From: Candidatus Zixiibacteriota bacterium
GTDB lineage: Bacteria > Zixibacteria > MSB-5A5 > UM-FILTER-46-8
NCBI GenBank assembly: GCA_014730345.1
Contig: WJIJ01000018.1
Span: 1-32,211, forward strand
Length of the DNA: 32,211 nt
Reading direction: 5' to 3'
Shown here: piece after piece, positions 14,942-23,992 of the stretch
How the letters are laid out: each line of letters opens with the position of its first letter
Numbering within the stretch: the first letter of the stretch is position 1
Notes under the pieces: generated by a model
The model's database searches: none
Seen by the model: the letters and a program-made list of their open reading frames with translations, nothing else
Told to the model about the DNA's origin: nothing
Program-made: the position numbers and the translations under genes

Positions 14942-16854
14942 TATTTATAACTCCTTGTTGCCAGTTGGACGTTTTCGAATTCGAGGGATTCCTTGTGGAG
15001 GTTAGGTTTTTTGCCCACCCCGGTGAACTCCCACGCGGACACGAAACTGAAGTTTTCATCATCACGTTTGGCTTCGCCCTCCTCGGTCTGGTATTCCTCG
15101 CGGAAATGCGCCCCGCATGATTCCTCGCGGGTCAGGGCGTCGTAAATCATTATCTCCGCGAACTCGAGGAAATCGGCCACGCGCCCCGCAAGCTCCAGTG
15201 TCTGGTTAAGGTTTTTATCATTACCCAGAACAAGCAGGTTCTCCCAAAATTCCTCCCGCAATGCCGGTATCTTCTCCAGTGCTTTCTTCAATCCCTGCTC
15301 ATTGCGGTTCATTCCGCAATGTTCCCACATTATCTTCCCCAACTCCCGGTGAAAAGAGTCCGGGGTACGCTTTCCGTTGATGGAGAGGTATTTCCTGGTT
15401 CTTTCCTCGACCTCTTTTTCAACGTTGGCGAACTCCTTATGAGATGCATCGACATCCGAGTTCCCGGCCCGGGCGAAATAATCGCCGATCGTGTATGGTA
15501 TCACGAAATAGCCATCAGCCAAGCCCTGCATCAAAGCGCTGGCTCCCAAACGGTTAGCTCCGTGGTCGGAGAAATTCGCCTCGCCGAGTACGAACAGGCC
15601 CGGTATGGTGCTCTCCAGGTTGTAATCCACCCACAGACCGCCCATGGTATAATGGGATGCCGGGTAGATGCGCATAGGCACTTCGTAAGGGTCCTCGCCG
15701 GTTATGCGTTCATACATCTGGAAAAGATTTCCGTAACGGTCACGGATAGCATCCTTGCCCAGACGATTGATGGCGTCGCGGAAATCGAGATAAACGCCGA
15801 CCCCGGTCGGACCTATGCCGCGCCCTTCATCGACAACTTCCTTGGCGCTCCTCGATGAGATGTCCCTCGGCGCTAAGTTGCCGAAACTTGGATATTTACG
15901 CTCGAGATAATAATCCCGCTCTTCCTCAGGGATATCGTTGGGATGGCGGTTGTCATCTTTCTTTTTTGGCACCCAGATACGGCCGTCATTGCGCAATGAT
16001 TCGGACATGAGCGTCAGTTTGGATTGATAATCGCCGCTCTGGGGGATACAAGTCGGGTGGATCTGGGTGAAACATGGATTGGCGAAAAACGCTCCCTTTT
16101 TATATGCCCGATACGCGGCGGTAACGTTGCAACCTTTGGCATTTGTTGAAAGGTAGAAAACATTGCCGTAACCGCCGGTAGCCAGTATTACAGCATCGGC
16201 GCTATGGGAACTTATTTCCCCGGTTACCATGTCACGAACAACGATTCCCCGGGCGCGGTTATCGACGACCACCAGGTCCAGCATCTCCGTCCGCGGATAC
16301 ATAGCAACTTTCCCGGCGGCAATCTGTCTGCACAATGCCGAGTACGCGCCCAAAAGCAACTGCTGTCCGGTCTGGCCGCGGGCGTAGAAAGTACGCGATA
16401 CCTGGGCTCCTCCGAAGGAGCGGTTCGCGAGAGTACCGCCGTACTCGCGGGCAAATGGTACTCCCTGGGCTACGCACTGGTCGATGATAGCGGTGCTCAC
16501 CTGGGCCAAACGGTAGACATTGGCTTCACGTGAACGGAAATCACCGCCCTTGACCGTATCATAAAAAAGCCTGTATATAGAATCGCCGTCGTTCTGGTAG
16601 TTTTTGGCGGCGTTTATTCCCCCTTGCGCGGCAATACTATGCGCCCGCCGGGGAGTATCCTGGTAGCAAAAAGCCTTTACATTATACCCCAATTCAGCCA
16701 TAGAAGCCGCCGCGGAAGCTCCCGCCAACCCGGTGCCGACTATTATCGCTGAATATTTGCGTTTATTGGCCGGATTTACAAGCTTCATCTGGAAACGGTG
16801 GTTATCCCATTTATCCGCTATTGGTCCCGAAGGTACTTTAGATTCCAGTGTCAT
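14941..16854 (-). CDS. sdhA: Succinate dehydrogenase/fumarate reductase flavoprotein subunit
   Basis: The start is ATG 16854 rather than the track's 16884: AGGAGGG lies eight bases upstream and the sdhC stop is one base away. The 637-residue protein binds FAD through '[22 protein letters not shown]' (about 36-57), and His72 in '[16 protein letters not shown]' is the probable covalent FAD attachment. Active-site segments include 'HPTCIP', '[11 protein letters not shown]' and '[21 protein letters not shown]'. The length and order C-A-B match type-B complexes of Bacteroidetes, Wolinella and Bacillus rather than the four-subunit E. coli enzymes. It oxidises succinate or reduces fumarate at the membrane. 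Confidence 0.96.
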   Translation of the reverse strand: MTLESKVPSGPIADKWDNHRFQMKLVNPANKRKYSAIIVGTGLAGASAAASMAELGYNVKAFCYQDTPRRAHSIAAQGGINAAKNYQNDGDSIYRLFYDTVKGGDFRSREANVYRLAQVSTAIIDQCVAQGVPFAREYGGTLANRSFGGAQVSRTFYARGQTGQQLLLGAYSALCRQIAAGKVAMYPRTEMLDLVVVDNRARGIVVRDMVTGEISSHSADAVILATGGYGNVFYLSTNAKGCNVTAAYRAYKKGAFFANPCFTQIHPTCIPQSGDYQSKLTLMSESLRNDGRIWVPKKKDDNRHPNDIPEEERDYYLERKYPSFGNLAPRDISSRSAKEVVDEGRGIGPTGVGVYLDFRDAINRLGKDAIRDRYGNLFQMYERITGEDPYEVPMRIYPASHYTMGGLWVDYNLESTIPGLFVLGEANFSDHGANRLGASALMQGLADGYFVIPYTIGDYFARAGNSDVDASHKEFANVEKEVEERTRKYLSINGKRTPDSFHRELGKIMWEHCGMNRNEQGLKKALEKIPALREEFWENLLVLGNDKNLNQTLELAGRVADFLEFAEIMIYDALTREESCGAHFREEYQTEEGEAKRDDENFSFVSAWEFTGVGKKPNLHKESLEFENVQLATRSYK

Positions 16855-16855
16855 A

Positions 16856-17584
16856 CTACATCCCTCCTTTCGGGAGCCGGACAATTCCAGCCATAATTGC
16901 TACAGGTATGGAAACATAGCCCAAAAATATAATCAAGGCGAACAACCTGCCGATTACCCTTTCCTTATTCCGCAGATTGGGATGAATCAAGCCGATGGTT
17001 TGGAAAAGGCTGGGCAGGGCGTGGCTAAGGTGAAATGCCAGGAACCCCATGGATATTATGTATAATATTGAGACCCAGGCATGCTGGAAGCCCACAACAA
17101 CCATCGTATAAGCGTCATGCCTGCCCAACGCGTCTTCGAGATGGGCGTATTCGGGATAAACAACGTGGGCTGTGAAATGAGCTATATGGAAAACCACAAA
17201 GGCTAAAAGCGCCAGCCCGCTCCATATCATTGTCCGGGCGGTGTATGTAGTCTGGCTGGGGTTGAATTTTTTATAACTTACACCTCGAGCGCCGCTATTT
17301 TCGAAATACAGCTTAATCCCGTAGAAAATATGGATTGCAAAAAACGTGAATATGAGTACCCTCTCTATCCAAAGTAGCTCTCCCAGTCCCTGGAGAAATG
17401 CCGCGTAGGCATTGAACTGCTCCTGTCCGATGAAAATTTGCATATTTCCCATGAGATGCCCGATAATGAACAGGATGAAAGAGGCTCCCGTAACCGCCAT
17501 AACTACCTTCATGCCGATAGAAATGTTCGCGAGGGGAACCGAGGCATCTCCCGAGTAAACCTTCTTTGCCGCGGTTGCGTTCAT
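16856..17584 (-). CDS. sdhC: Succinate dehydrogenase/fumarate reductase cytochrome b subunit (type B, diheme)
   Basis: The 242-residue membrane anchor has five predicted helices (about 25-48, 73-92, 118-140, 168-192, 212-235) and is the only anchor subunit, as in type-B complexes. Candidate heme ligands are histidines within the helices: His43 ('IGHLMGN'), His85 ('FFAIHIFYG'), His133/136/140 ('FHIAHFTAH') and His185/188 ('FHLSHALPS'). It exchanges electrons with the quinone pool. An AAAGG ribosome site precedes ATG 17584. First gene of sdhCAB. Confidence 0.94.
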   Translation of the reverse strand: MNATAAKKVYSGDASVPLANISIGMKVVMAVTGASFILFIIGHLMGNMQIFIGQEQFNAYAAFLQGLGELLWIERVLIFTFFAIHIFYGIKLYFENSGARGVSYKKFNPSQTTYTARTMIWSGLALLAFVVFHIAHFTAHVVYPEYAHLEDALGRHDAYTMVVVGFQHAWVSILYIISMGFLAFHLSHALPSLFQTIGLIHPNLRNKERVIGRLFALIIFLGYVSIPVAIMAGIVRLPKGGM

Positions 17585-17643
17585 GTGATCAACCTTTCAT
17601 AAAGTTATTTAAATCAGTAAGATATTCATCTGGTCTTAAAAAT

Positions 17644-17672
17644 AATATATGGATATTGGAAATTGTTTTCAA
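17644..17672 (-). promoter_or_regulatory. Promoter of sdhCAB
   Basis: On the minus strand TTGAAA, a 17-base spacer and TATATT (5 of 6 matches each) lie about 60 bases before the sdhC ATG. Confidence 0.6.
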
Positions 17673-17827
17673 TAAAAAATTGGACATTGGGAACCAACAT
17701 AGTCTATATTCGGTTGCAACTTCTTTAATGCTGGTTTGCTCTAATAAACTGACCGGCGAAAACACGGGTTCACTTATGGAGCTTTGATGGTTCCACAATC
17801 ATTAACTTAATCACGGAGGATCTCAAA

Positions 17828-18370
17828 ATGAGAAAATTGTTATTGCTTGCTATTGTATTTGCACTCGCGATTCCTTCCGCCTCTTTAGCCAAGGACATGG
17901 AAGGTAAGTACGGTCTCGGTTACTTCATGCAGGATGCCCCCGTAGGCGCCCGTTATTGGGTAAACTCCAACATCGGTATTGATTTCGGAGTTGGCTTTGA
18001 ATCCCAGGACCAGGGTGATGAAAGCGCTACCAGCTTCTATGTCGAGCTTGGTGTGCCCTACGTGCTCATCGATACCGAAAGGGCTAACTTCATGCTCCGC
18101 CCGGGTTTCACCTACGGAAGCCTTGACGCGCGCCCTTATGGCATCAACTCTGACGAGAAATGGACCCAGATGACCATTACTCTTATGCCGGTAGCGGAGG
18201 TATTCTTCGGTGAACATTTCTCCCTGGAAGCGGGTCACGGAATTAAAATCAACATGCGTTCTTATCCGGATGATTCCGCTTTTGGCGCTCTTGCCGATGA
18301 ATCTTTCACCGATATCGAGACATTCGGCGCCAGCGTAACCTATCTTGGATTCCATTTTTACTTTAAGTAA
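17828..18370 (+). CDS. Outer-membrane beta-barrel (porin-like) protein
   Basis: The 180-residue protein has a cleavable signal peptide (MRKLLLLAIVFALAIPSASLA, cleavage near 21). It then shows alternating hydrophobic strands typical of an eight-stranded barrel: 'KYGLGYFMQDAPVGARYWV', 'IGIDFGVGFESQ', 'TSFYVELGVPYVL', 'NFMLRPGFTYGS', 'TITLMPVAEVFFGEHFSLEAGHGIKI' and 'FGASVTYLGFHFYFK'. It ends in an aromatic-X-aromatic pattern followed by Lys, near the BAM recognition signature. GGAGG lies before the ATG. It is single, with its own strong terminator, as for an abundant envelope protein. Specific function is unknown. Confidence 0.87.
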   Translation: MRKLLLLAIVFALAIPSASLAKDMEGKYGLGYFMQDAPVGARYWVNSNIGIDFGVGFESQDQGDESATSFYVELGVPYVLIDTERANFMLRPGFTYGSLDARPYGINSDEKWTQMTITLMPVAEVFFGEHFSLEAGHGIKINMRSYPDDSAFGALADESFTDIETFGASVTYLGFHFYFK

Positions 18371-18386
18371 ACCGGAACCGATGATT

Positions 18387-18416
18387 TAGATTTCGGAGAT
18401 TTCCTCCGTAAATCTA
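18387..18416 (+). other. Hairpin in the 3' region of the beta-barrel gene
   Basis: TAGATTT-CGGAG / CTCCG-(T)-AAATCTA forms a 12-pair stem with one bulged T and a 5-base loop, but no T-run. It lies just upstream of the true terminator and may stabilise the mRNA 3' end. Confidence 0.6.
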
Positions 18417-18426
18417 ACAATTTAAG

Positions 18427-18468
18427 GGCCGATGGATAGCGTAACCGCGCTAATCCTCGGCCTTTTTT
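18427..18468 (+). terminator. Rho-independent terminator after the beta-barrel gene
   Basis: GGCCGA / TCGGCC encloses an inner TAGCG / CGCTA stem and is followed by six T. Confidence 0.87.
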
Positions 18469-18599
18469 GTGAGGATATCTTAAAAATACTCCTGTCTGCC
18501 TCCTTCTTGTTTCATGCATTCAACGATTCTTATTATTCAATTGCATTTGAAGATTTATTTACATAAAATTATATAAACTAAACAGGAGGATGTTTGGCG

Positions 18600-18971
18600 G
18601 TGGTAAAAGCGATAGGAATCGATATCATAGAAATCGAACGCATCAAAAACGTTATCGATAAATGGGGTGACAGGTTTTTAAGGAAGGTCTATACCCCATG
18701 GGAAATAAGCTATTGCCAGGAAAAGGCGTATCCAGAATATTCGTTTGCCGCCCGTTTCGCGGTGAAAGAAGCGGTTTTCAAGGCCCTCGGCGGGGGTACC
18801 GAGATTGGAATTAAATGGACTTCTATCGAGGTGGTTAACCACCGGAGCGGCAAACCAATGATAAAAATGGGCGGAAAAGTGAAAGAAATCGTGGGCGAAG
18901 GGGAAATACTCATCAGCATTTCCCACACCCACCGCTACGCGGTGGCCCAGGCGCTGTTATTGGAAGGGTAG
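18600..18971 (+). CDS. acpS: Holo-[acyl-carrier-protein] synthase
   Basis: AcpS transfers 4'-phosphopantetheine from CoA to a serine of apo-ACP. The protein (123 residues from GTG 18600) has the family start 'AIGIDIIEIERI' with the metal Asp, 'FAARFAVKEAVFKALGGG' with the metal/catalytic Glu, and 'ISISHTHRYAVAQAL'. The start is ambiguous. TTG 18594 lies 4 bases after AGGAGG and GTG 18600 lies 10 bases after it; the GTG fits the usual N-terminus better. It opens a seven-gene operon and is followed after one base by the aminotransferase-like gene. Placing it with panB and panC joins CoA supply and CoA use. Confidence 0.94.
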   Translation: MVKAIGIDIIEIERIKNVIDKWGDRFLRKVYTPWEISYCQEKAYPEYSFAARFAVKEAVFKALGGGTEIGIKWTSIEVVNHRSGKPMIKMGGKVKEIVGEGEILISISHTHRYAVAQALLLEG

Positions 18972-18972
18972 A

Positions 18973-20217
18973 TTGAGAAAGGTTATTGTTGACAAGGCCG
19001 AAAGGCTCTACCGCATTCCCCCGGCAATATCGGCGGACTCGTTTCTGCTGTCCCGGGGCCAGAGGTTCCGGCGAAGGGAGATAATCGACTTGGGCGATGT
19101 TCGGCCGGAGCTGTTCGCGCATCCCGATTTTTCCGGGGAAGCCGGCGCTATACTGGGCAGTCCCGCCTTGCGGCGGAACGCGGCGTTAGAAGAGCTACAT
19201 AACCTCTATGAAAAATTATCCAGGTTTTACAAGGCGCGCTATAGCATCAAACTCAATCCCAAAACATCCTTCTCGCTGCTAAGCGCGGGTTTGCCCGGGG
19301 AGCTTATGCTATGCCAGGGACTGATCAACCCTAAAGATGAAGTAGTGATCACCGATCCCTCATCCCCGGTTTTCATGCAGGCCGCCGTTCTCGCATCCGC
19401 CTCAGTGATAACTATTCCGGCAAGCGAGCGAACCGACTACCTGCCCATGCCTGAACTTCCCGAGTTGGAAAAACACAGGAAGATAAAACTGAAATTCGTA
19501 AATTACCCCCACAATCCCACCGGCGCGGCCGCCGACAAAAACTACTTCAACCGCCTGGTTAAAGCCGCCTCGGAGGGTGATTATCTTATTTGCCACCGCA
19601 TGGGATTCATGGGGCTAAACCATGATACAACCGAACATCCTTCGATACTGGAATCGCCGGGCTCGAGGAAAACAGCGGTGGAATTAACAGGGTTCGACCT
19701 CGGATTCGGACTGCGTAATCATTATCTTCAGTTCGCGGCCGGTTCACCGGATGCCATCTCCGTGCTTGCGGAGACCGACGCTTTATTCGGAGAAACGATG
19801 CCATACTGTCTTGTCCGGCTCATGGAAACGGCCCTCGATTATTATGATGACGCTTTAACCAAGTATACGGAAATCATAGGGTCAAACGCCGAGCTTTTGA
19901 GTACCGGGCTCAGGGCGCTGGGATGGAAGACTTTCATTTTCAAGGGAGCCCCTTATATATGGGCGGCGCATCCCCGCAGAACCAACTCCCTTAACCTCGC
20001 CCAGGCCATATTCAAAAGAACCGGGGTATTGGTTCAGCCGGGGGTGAGGTTCGGCGAAAACGGGGAAGGTTATCTTCGTTTTTCATTGACCGCGGAGAAG
20101 AACGAACTGCTTGAAGCCCTGGAAAGGATAACCCGTAATTTTCATCCCATACAATCCGGAAAGAAAAAAATCAGCGATATAATCAGGGAATATCGAAATG
20201 GATTCGCTAAAGATTAA
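18973..20217 (+). CDS. Fold-type I aminotransferase homologue lacking the catalytic lysine
   Basis: The 414-residue protein resembles class I/II aminotransferases such as LL-diaminopimelate aminotransferase: 'GLINPKDEVVITDPSSPVF' (116-134), 'NYPHNPTGAAA' (177-187, Asn181 retained) and 'YLRFSLTAEKNELLEAL' with the carboxylate-binding Arg369. The Schiff-base block is gone. Where relatives read 'FFSLSKSYNMPGWR', this has 'LTGFDLGFGLRNHY' in an ungapped alignment, so Lys becomes Leu243. The pyridine-N Asp is Arg209 ('HRMGF' for 'HDFAY'). It probably cannot do transamination and may be a binding or scaffold protein, or have a new activity. TTG start at 18973, coupled to acpS; the 3' end overlaps folB by 20 bases. 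Confidence 0.82.
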   Translation: MRKVIVDKAERLYRIPPAISADSFLLSRGQRFRRREIIDLGDVRPELFAHPDFSGEAGAILGSPALRRNAALEELHNLYEKLSRFYKARYSIKLNPKTSFSLLSAGLPGELMLCQGLINPKDEVVITDPSSPVFMQAAVLASASVITIPASERTDYLPMPELPELEKHRKIKLKFVNYPHNPTGAAADKNYFNRLVKAASEGDYLICHRMGFMGLNHDTTEHPSILESPGSRKTAVELTGFDLGFGLRNHYLQFAAGSPDAISVLAETDALFGETMPYCLVRLMETALDYYDDALTKYTEIIGSNAELLSTGLRALGWKTFIFKGAPYIWAAHPRRTNSLNLAQAIFKRTGVLVQPGVRFGENGEGYLRFSLTAEKNELLEALERITRNFHPIQSGKKKISDIIREYRNGFAKD

Positions 20218-20554
20218 TGGTATCAAACTATATGGCAACCATGGCGTCACCGAGGATGAGCGGCGGGTGGGCGCGCAGTATGAGATCGATGTTATCGTGG
20301 GATACAGCGAAGAACATTCCGCCAACCAGGACGAACTGAGCCATGTGGTCGATTATACTTCTCTCTATGAATGCGTTAAAAAAACATTCCAGGGCAACTC
20401 TTTCAAACTGATCGAAAGTAGCGCGGACAAGATAGCTCAGACCGTACTCGATGAATTTAACCCGGTAAGAGAAATAACAATACGCCTTCGCAAACGGCCT
20501 CCGTTCGAAGCATCAATGGATTCGGTTGAAGTGGAAATTAGCAGGAGACGTTAA
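20198..20554 (+). CDS. folB: Dihydroneopterin aldolase
   Basis: FolB cleaves 7,8-dihydroneopterin to 6-hydroxymethyl-dihydropterin and glycolaldehyde in folate synthesis. The 118-residue length is normal. Family marks are 'INGIKLYGNHGVTEDER' with the pterin-site region, 'VVDYTSLYECV' (usual 'DYG/T..v'), the Glu of 'FKLIESSADKIA', and the final 'KRPPFEASMDSVEVEI' with a catalytic Lys. It overlaps the preceding gene by 20 bases and is followed two bases later by folK. Confidence 0.94.
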   Translation: MDSLKINGIKLYGNHGVTEDERRVGAQYEIDVIVGYSEEHSANQDELSHVVDYTSLYECVKKTFQGNSFKLIESSADKIAQTVLDEFNPVREITIRLRKRPPFEASMDSVEVEISRRR

Positions 20555-20555
20555 A

Positions 20556-21056
20556 ATGGAAACGGCATACATCGGTTTAGGTTCAAATAAAGGCGACAGG
20601 ATGGAAAATCTCAAGCGGGCGGTTGCATCTATCGGCAACGACGGCTGGACCGAGGTAGTCGATTTATCACCGGTTTATTTAACAACGCCGGTCGGGGTCA
20701 GCGGCCACCCGGACTATTATAACGCTGTAATTAAGATCCATACGCACTATCCCGTTCATGAACTGCTGGATATGCTCGAGACCATCGAGCGCGAATTGGG
20801 CAGGAAAGAAAAAGGCGATCTCAAACCGAGGGAAATCGATATCGACATACTCCTTTACGGCCGGGAGATTATCAAGCATAACCGCGTAACCGTGCCCCAC
20901 ACCAGGCTCAAAGAGAGGGCGTTCGCGCTGAAGCCGTTGCTGGATATCGAACCGGAGCTAAAATGCCCTTTGACCGGAGAGGATTACTCGAGCGTGTTAA
21001 AAAGAATTCACACGGGACAAAAACTGGAAAAGATAACAGGGGAATTAGCGCTTTGA
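20556..21056 (+). CDS. folK: 2-amino-4-hydroxy-6-hydroxymethyldihydropteridine pyrophosphokinase
   Basis: HPPK moves pyrophosphate from ATP to the FolB product. The start is ATG 20556 (METAYIGLGSNKGD) with AGGAG eight bases upstream. The track's earlier start at 20526 lies inside folB. The 166-residue protein has 'GLGSNKGDRMENL', 'SPVYLTTPVGVSGHPDYYNAVI', the Mg-binding 'REIDIDILLYG' and 'PHTRLKERAFALKPLLDIEP'. The stop overlaps the TTG start of the next gene. Confidence 0.95.
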   Translation: METAYIGLGSNKGDRMENLKRAVASIGNDGWTEVVDLSPVYLTTPVGVSGHPDYYNAVIKIHTHYPVHELLDMLETIERELGRKEKGDLKPREIDIDILLYGREIIKHNRVTVPHTRLKERAFALKPLLDIEPELKCPLTGEDYSSVLKRIHTGQKLEKITGELAL

Positions 21057-21697
21057 TTTTTGCATCATATATCGCTGTTGAGGGAGTAATCGGGGCTGGG
21101 AAGACAACTCTTGCCGGGGCTCTGGCTAAAAGATTCCAACTGCAACTGATAACCGAGGAAGTAGAACATAATCCATTTCTTGCCGATTTTTACGCTGATC
21201 CGGCGAGATACGCTTTCCAGGTGCAGATGTTCTTCCTGGTCAGCAGGTTCAACCAGCTTCAAAAATTATCGTTTATAGATTTGTTCAGCACCGGCACGGT
21301 TTGCGATTACATGTTCGAGAAGGACGGGATTTTCGCCCGCATGAACCTTGATGACCGCGAGTACTCGTTGTATCAAAAGATCGCCCCGCAGTTGGGCAGC
21401 GACCTGGTCAAACCGGAGCTGGTCATTTATCTCGCCGCCGAAAATAAAGTCCTGATGGAACGAATAAAACGGCGGGGCCGCCATTTCGAAAGGAATATAG
21501 ACCCCGATTATATCGCCAGGCTCAATGAGGAATACAACCGTTTCTTCCTTCATTACGACGCGTCCCCGTTACTGGTGGTTGACGCGAATTTCTTTAATTT
21601 TGTTGATAATCCAAAACATTTTCAGCATCTTGTAGAGCACATCGAAGAACCGTTCGTTGGAAGGAAGTATTTGCTTCCGGAGAAGATAGGAAAATAG
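21053..21697 (+). CDS. Deoxynucleoside kinase (deoxyadenosine/deoxyguanosine kinase-like)
   Basis: This enzyme phosphorylates deoxynucleosides for salvage. The likely start is TTG 21053, overlapping the folK stop (TTGA), with AGGGGA about 10 bases upstream. The resulting 214 residues match family size, whereas the track's 244-residue form invades folK. It has a P-loop 'YIAVEGVIGAGKTTLAGAL', 'TEEVEHNPFLADFYADP', the 'CDYMFEKDGIFA' block (equivalent to the DRS-type motif), and the lid 'RIKRRGRHFERNID'. Specificity cannot be set by eye. Its placement after folK matches clusters I recall from other FCB bacteria. Confidence 0.9.
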   Translation: MIFASYIAVEGVIGAGKTTLAGALAKRFQLQLITEEVEHNPFLADFYADPARYAFQVQMFFLVSRFNQLQKLSFIDLFSTGTVCDYMFEKDGIFARMNLDDREYSLYQKIAPQLGSDLVKPELVIYLAAENKVLMERIKRRGRHFERNIDPDYIARLNEEYNRFFLHYDASPLLVVDANFFNFVDNPKHFQHLVEHIEEPFVGRKYLLPEKIGK

Positions 21698-21701
21698 TAG
21701 T

Positions 21702-22523
21702 ATGGAATTCGATCCCAGCAAAATATCCCGGGTCAACAGCAAGAACCTTAAAAAATTCAAAAAAGCGGGGGTAAAGATTACATGCCTGACCGCCTATGAC
21801 TACCCTACAGCCCTGGCGCTGGATAAGGTGGGAATCGACGTCATATTAGTTGGCGATACCCTGAATACCGTTTTTTGCGGAATGGAAAATAACATCTCGG
21901 CGACCATGGACCAGATGATTTACCATACATCCATTGTAAAACGCGCCTTGAAACGGGCTCTGTTAATCGGCGATATGCCCTTCATGTCCTTCCAGGCGGA
22001 GCAGTCCGAAGCAGTCCGCAATGCCGGTAGATTTTTAAAGGAAGGCGGCGCCGATTGCGTTAAGGTCGAGGGCGGACTGGAAGTTATACCGACTATCAAA
22101 AAAATCCTCGACGCGGGGATACCGGTAGTGGGTCATGTCGGCCTTACCCCGCAGTCAGTCCACCGTTTTGGCGGCTATGTTGTGCGGGGCAGGAAACCGG
22201 AAGTACGGCAATACCTTATCGAATCGGCAAAAGCGCTTGAAGATATCGGCTGTTTCTCGCTGGTTATTGAATCGGTTCCCGCCGATCTTGGCAAAGAAAT
22301 CACCGAAGCGATTGAGATACCCACTATAGGAATCGGCGCGGGCCCCGACTGCGATGGACAGGTGCTGGTTATTTATGACCTTTTAGGATTGACCACCGGT
22401 TTCAGGCCCAAATATTTACGTAAGTATGATAATTTTGCCCAACGTATCGAAGACGCCGCCGGCAGATACCTTGATGATGTCCGGCGCGGCGATTTTCCAT
22501 CCGAAGAAGAGAGTTACAGCTAA
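21702..22523 (+). CDS. panB: 3-methyl-2-oxobutanoate hydroxymethyltransferase
   Basis: PanB adds a hydroxymethyl group from 5,10-methylenetetrahydrofolate to alpha-ketoisovalerate, giving ketopantoate. The 273-residue barrel has 'ITCLTAYDYPTALALDKVGIDVILVGDTL', 'GDMPFMSFQ', 'VKVEGG', 'PVVGHVGLTPQSVHRFGGY' and 'VIESVPADLG...IPTIGIGAGPDCDGQVLVI' with the catalytic Glu. It uses the folate cofactor whose synthesis starts with folB and folK just upstream. The panC ATG overlaps its stop by one base (TAATG). Confidence 0.97.
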   Translation: MEFDPSKISRVNSKNLKKFKKAGVKITCLTAYDYPTALALDKVGIDVILVGDTLNTVFCGMENNISATMDQMIYHTSIVKRALKRALLIGDMPFMSFQAEQSEAVRNAGRFLKEGGADCVKVEGGLEVIPTIKKILDAGIPVVGHVGLTPQSVHRFGGYVVRGRKPEVRQYLIESAKALEDIGCFSLVIESVPADLGKEITEAIEIPTIGIGAGPDCDGQVLVIYDLLGLTTGFRPKYLRKYDNFAQRIEDAAGRYLDDVRRGDFPSEEESYS

Positions 22524-23377
22524 TGATCAAGACAAGTTCAATAAAAAAGGTTCGTGATTTAATCTCCGAGCAGAAGAAAAATACAAAAAGCGTAGGTCTG
22601 GTGCCTACAATGGGCGCGTTCCATGAAGGGCATGAAAGCCTTATTAAAAAAGCCCGCAAAGAAAATGATTACGTGGTTGTCAGTATATTCGTCAATCCCG
22701 CCCAGTTCGCTCCCAACGAGGATTATAACCTTTATCCAAGGGATATTAAAAGCGACCTGCTAAAAGCGGAGAACAACGGCGCCGACCTGGTATTTATGCC
22801 CAACGATAAAGTAATATACCCGGAAGATTATTCAACTTACGTTACCGTTGAAGAATTAACCGATAAACTGGAAGGTAAAAGCCGCCCGAGCCATTTCCGC
22901 GGGGTTACCACTATAGTCACCAAACTACTGAACATCGTTACTCCCGACAACGCATATTTCGGGCAGAAGGATGCCCAGCAGTTAGCGGTGGTAAAGCGGA
23001 TGGTCAAAGATTTAAATATGCCGGTTAAAATCGTGGGCTGTCCCATCATTAGGAACCAGTCGGGAATTGCCCTGTCCTCCCGCCACCACTATTTAAACCG
23101 GACGCAAATGAAAACCGCGGTGGGCATCTATGAATCGCTAAAGGAAGGCGTAAAAATGATAAAATCGGGTACGTCCGATTTCGGCGCGGTTAAAGAGCGG
23201 ATTCTCGATGTTCTCCAGAATTTCGGCATTAAACGCATCGACTATGTCGAGTTTAACAAATGGGAAAGCCTTGAACCGCTTCGCAAACCGGAAGGTAAAG
23301 TTCTCATTTCACTCGCTGTTCGAATTGGGAACACCCGCCTGCTCGACAACGTAATCCTCGACTCCCCGCGCCTTTAA
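22523..23377 (+). CDS. panC: Pantothenate synthetase
   Basis: PanC joins pantoate and beta-alanine with ATP. The 284 residues show 'GLVPTMGAFHEGHESLIKKA' (HIGH-type site), 'VVSIFVNPAQFAPNEDYNLYPR', 'FRGVTTIVTKLLNIV', 'AYFGQKDAQQLAVVKRMV' and 'RNQSGIALSSRHHYLN'. The last block usually reads SSRN-X-YL, so Asn becomes His. Last gene of the operon. No panD or panE is in the window, so beta-alanine and pantoate reduction come from elsewhere. No T-rich terminator follows; an 8-pair hairpin around 23390-23408 lacks a T-run. Confidence 0.96.
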   Translation: MIKTSSIKKVRDLISEQKKNTKSVGLVPTMGAFHEGHESLIKKARKENDYVVVSIFVNPAQFAPNEDYNLYPRDIKSDLLKAENNGADLVFMPNDKVIYPEDYSTYVTVEELTDKLEGKSRPSHFRGVTTIVTKLLNIVTPDNAYFGQKDAQQLAVVKRMVKDLNMPVKIVGCPIIRNQSGIALSSRHHYLNRTQMKTAVGIYESLKEGVKMIKSGTSDFGAVKERILDVLQNFGIKRIDYVEFNKWESLEPLRKPEGKVLISLAVRIGNTRLLDNVILDSPRL

Positions 23378-23590
23378 CAGCTAAGTGATGGTTTTATAAT
23401 CGCTTAACTCTCCATTATGGTTATTTATATCGGCGTTTGATTACAGAATAGCTATAAACAAGGCTAAATATTCATCTATATTGCCGATATGCTATATTGA
23501 TGGATTAGGTTACGGAGAGGTGAACAGTGGGATTTATACAAATATACAGCTGATTACTTACTATACTCTTTACGGTTCAGGGGGAAGCAA

Positions 23591-23992
23591 ATGGATTATG
23601 TTTATAGCAAAACCGAATCCAACGGAAATCCGGATTTATGGAAAGAAGAAACGGCGTTGGAAACTGTTGAAGGCGATAAAGACCTTCTTAAAGAATTAAT
23701 TGAAATTTTCATTGATGATTATCCCGCGGTTATAAAATCATTGAACGAGGCTTTCGATTCAAAGGAATGCGGTCAAGTTGAAAAAGCCGCCCACAGGCTA
23801 AAGGGGGCGATGTCAAATTTCGGTTCAGGGCAGGCGGTGGAACTTGCCCAGAAAACGGAAATATTGGCCCGCGAGGGTGATTTCGAAGGGGCGCAGAAAG
23901 TTTACACCGATTTAATAGAAGCAAGCGAAAAACTTATCGACGACTTGAAAAGGTACAGCAATGGAACGACCGGAAAAGATTCTTGTCATTGA
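23591..23992 (+). CDS. HPt (histidine phosphotransfer) domain protein
   Basis: The 133-residue, mostly helical protein has an HPt domain (about 20-115) with the phospho-histidine motif 'AAHRLKGAMSNFG' (His68). It passes phosphoryl groups between receivers in a phosphorelay. A GGGGG ribosome site lies eight bases before the ATG. Its 3' end overlaps the tandem-receiver gene by 32 bases, so the two are probably co-translated partners. No histidine kinase lies nearby. The first ~18 residues ('YSKTESNGNPDLW') look unstructured. Confidence 0.92.
   Translation: MDYVYSKTESNGNPDLWKEETALETVEGDKDLLKELIEIFIDDYPAVIKSLNEAFDSKECGQVEKAAHRLKGAMSNFGSGQAVELAQKTEILAREGDFEGAQKVYTDLIEASEKLIDDLKRYSNGTTGKDSCH

Noticed and set aside
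15319-15858. Plus-strand ORF of 179 residues
   Set aside because: It lies antisense inside sdhA; GC-rich codons often leave the opposite strand open.
23390-23408. Hairpin after panC as a terminator
   Set aside because: The 8-pair stem has a G-T wobble and no T-run on either side.
23481-23699. Plus-strand ORF of 72 residues before the HPt gene
   Set aside because: It runs out of frame into the HPt gene and its sequence is low in protein-like features.
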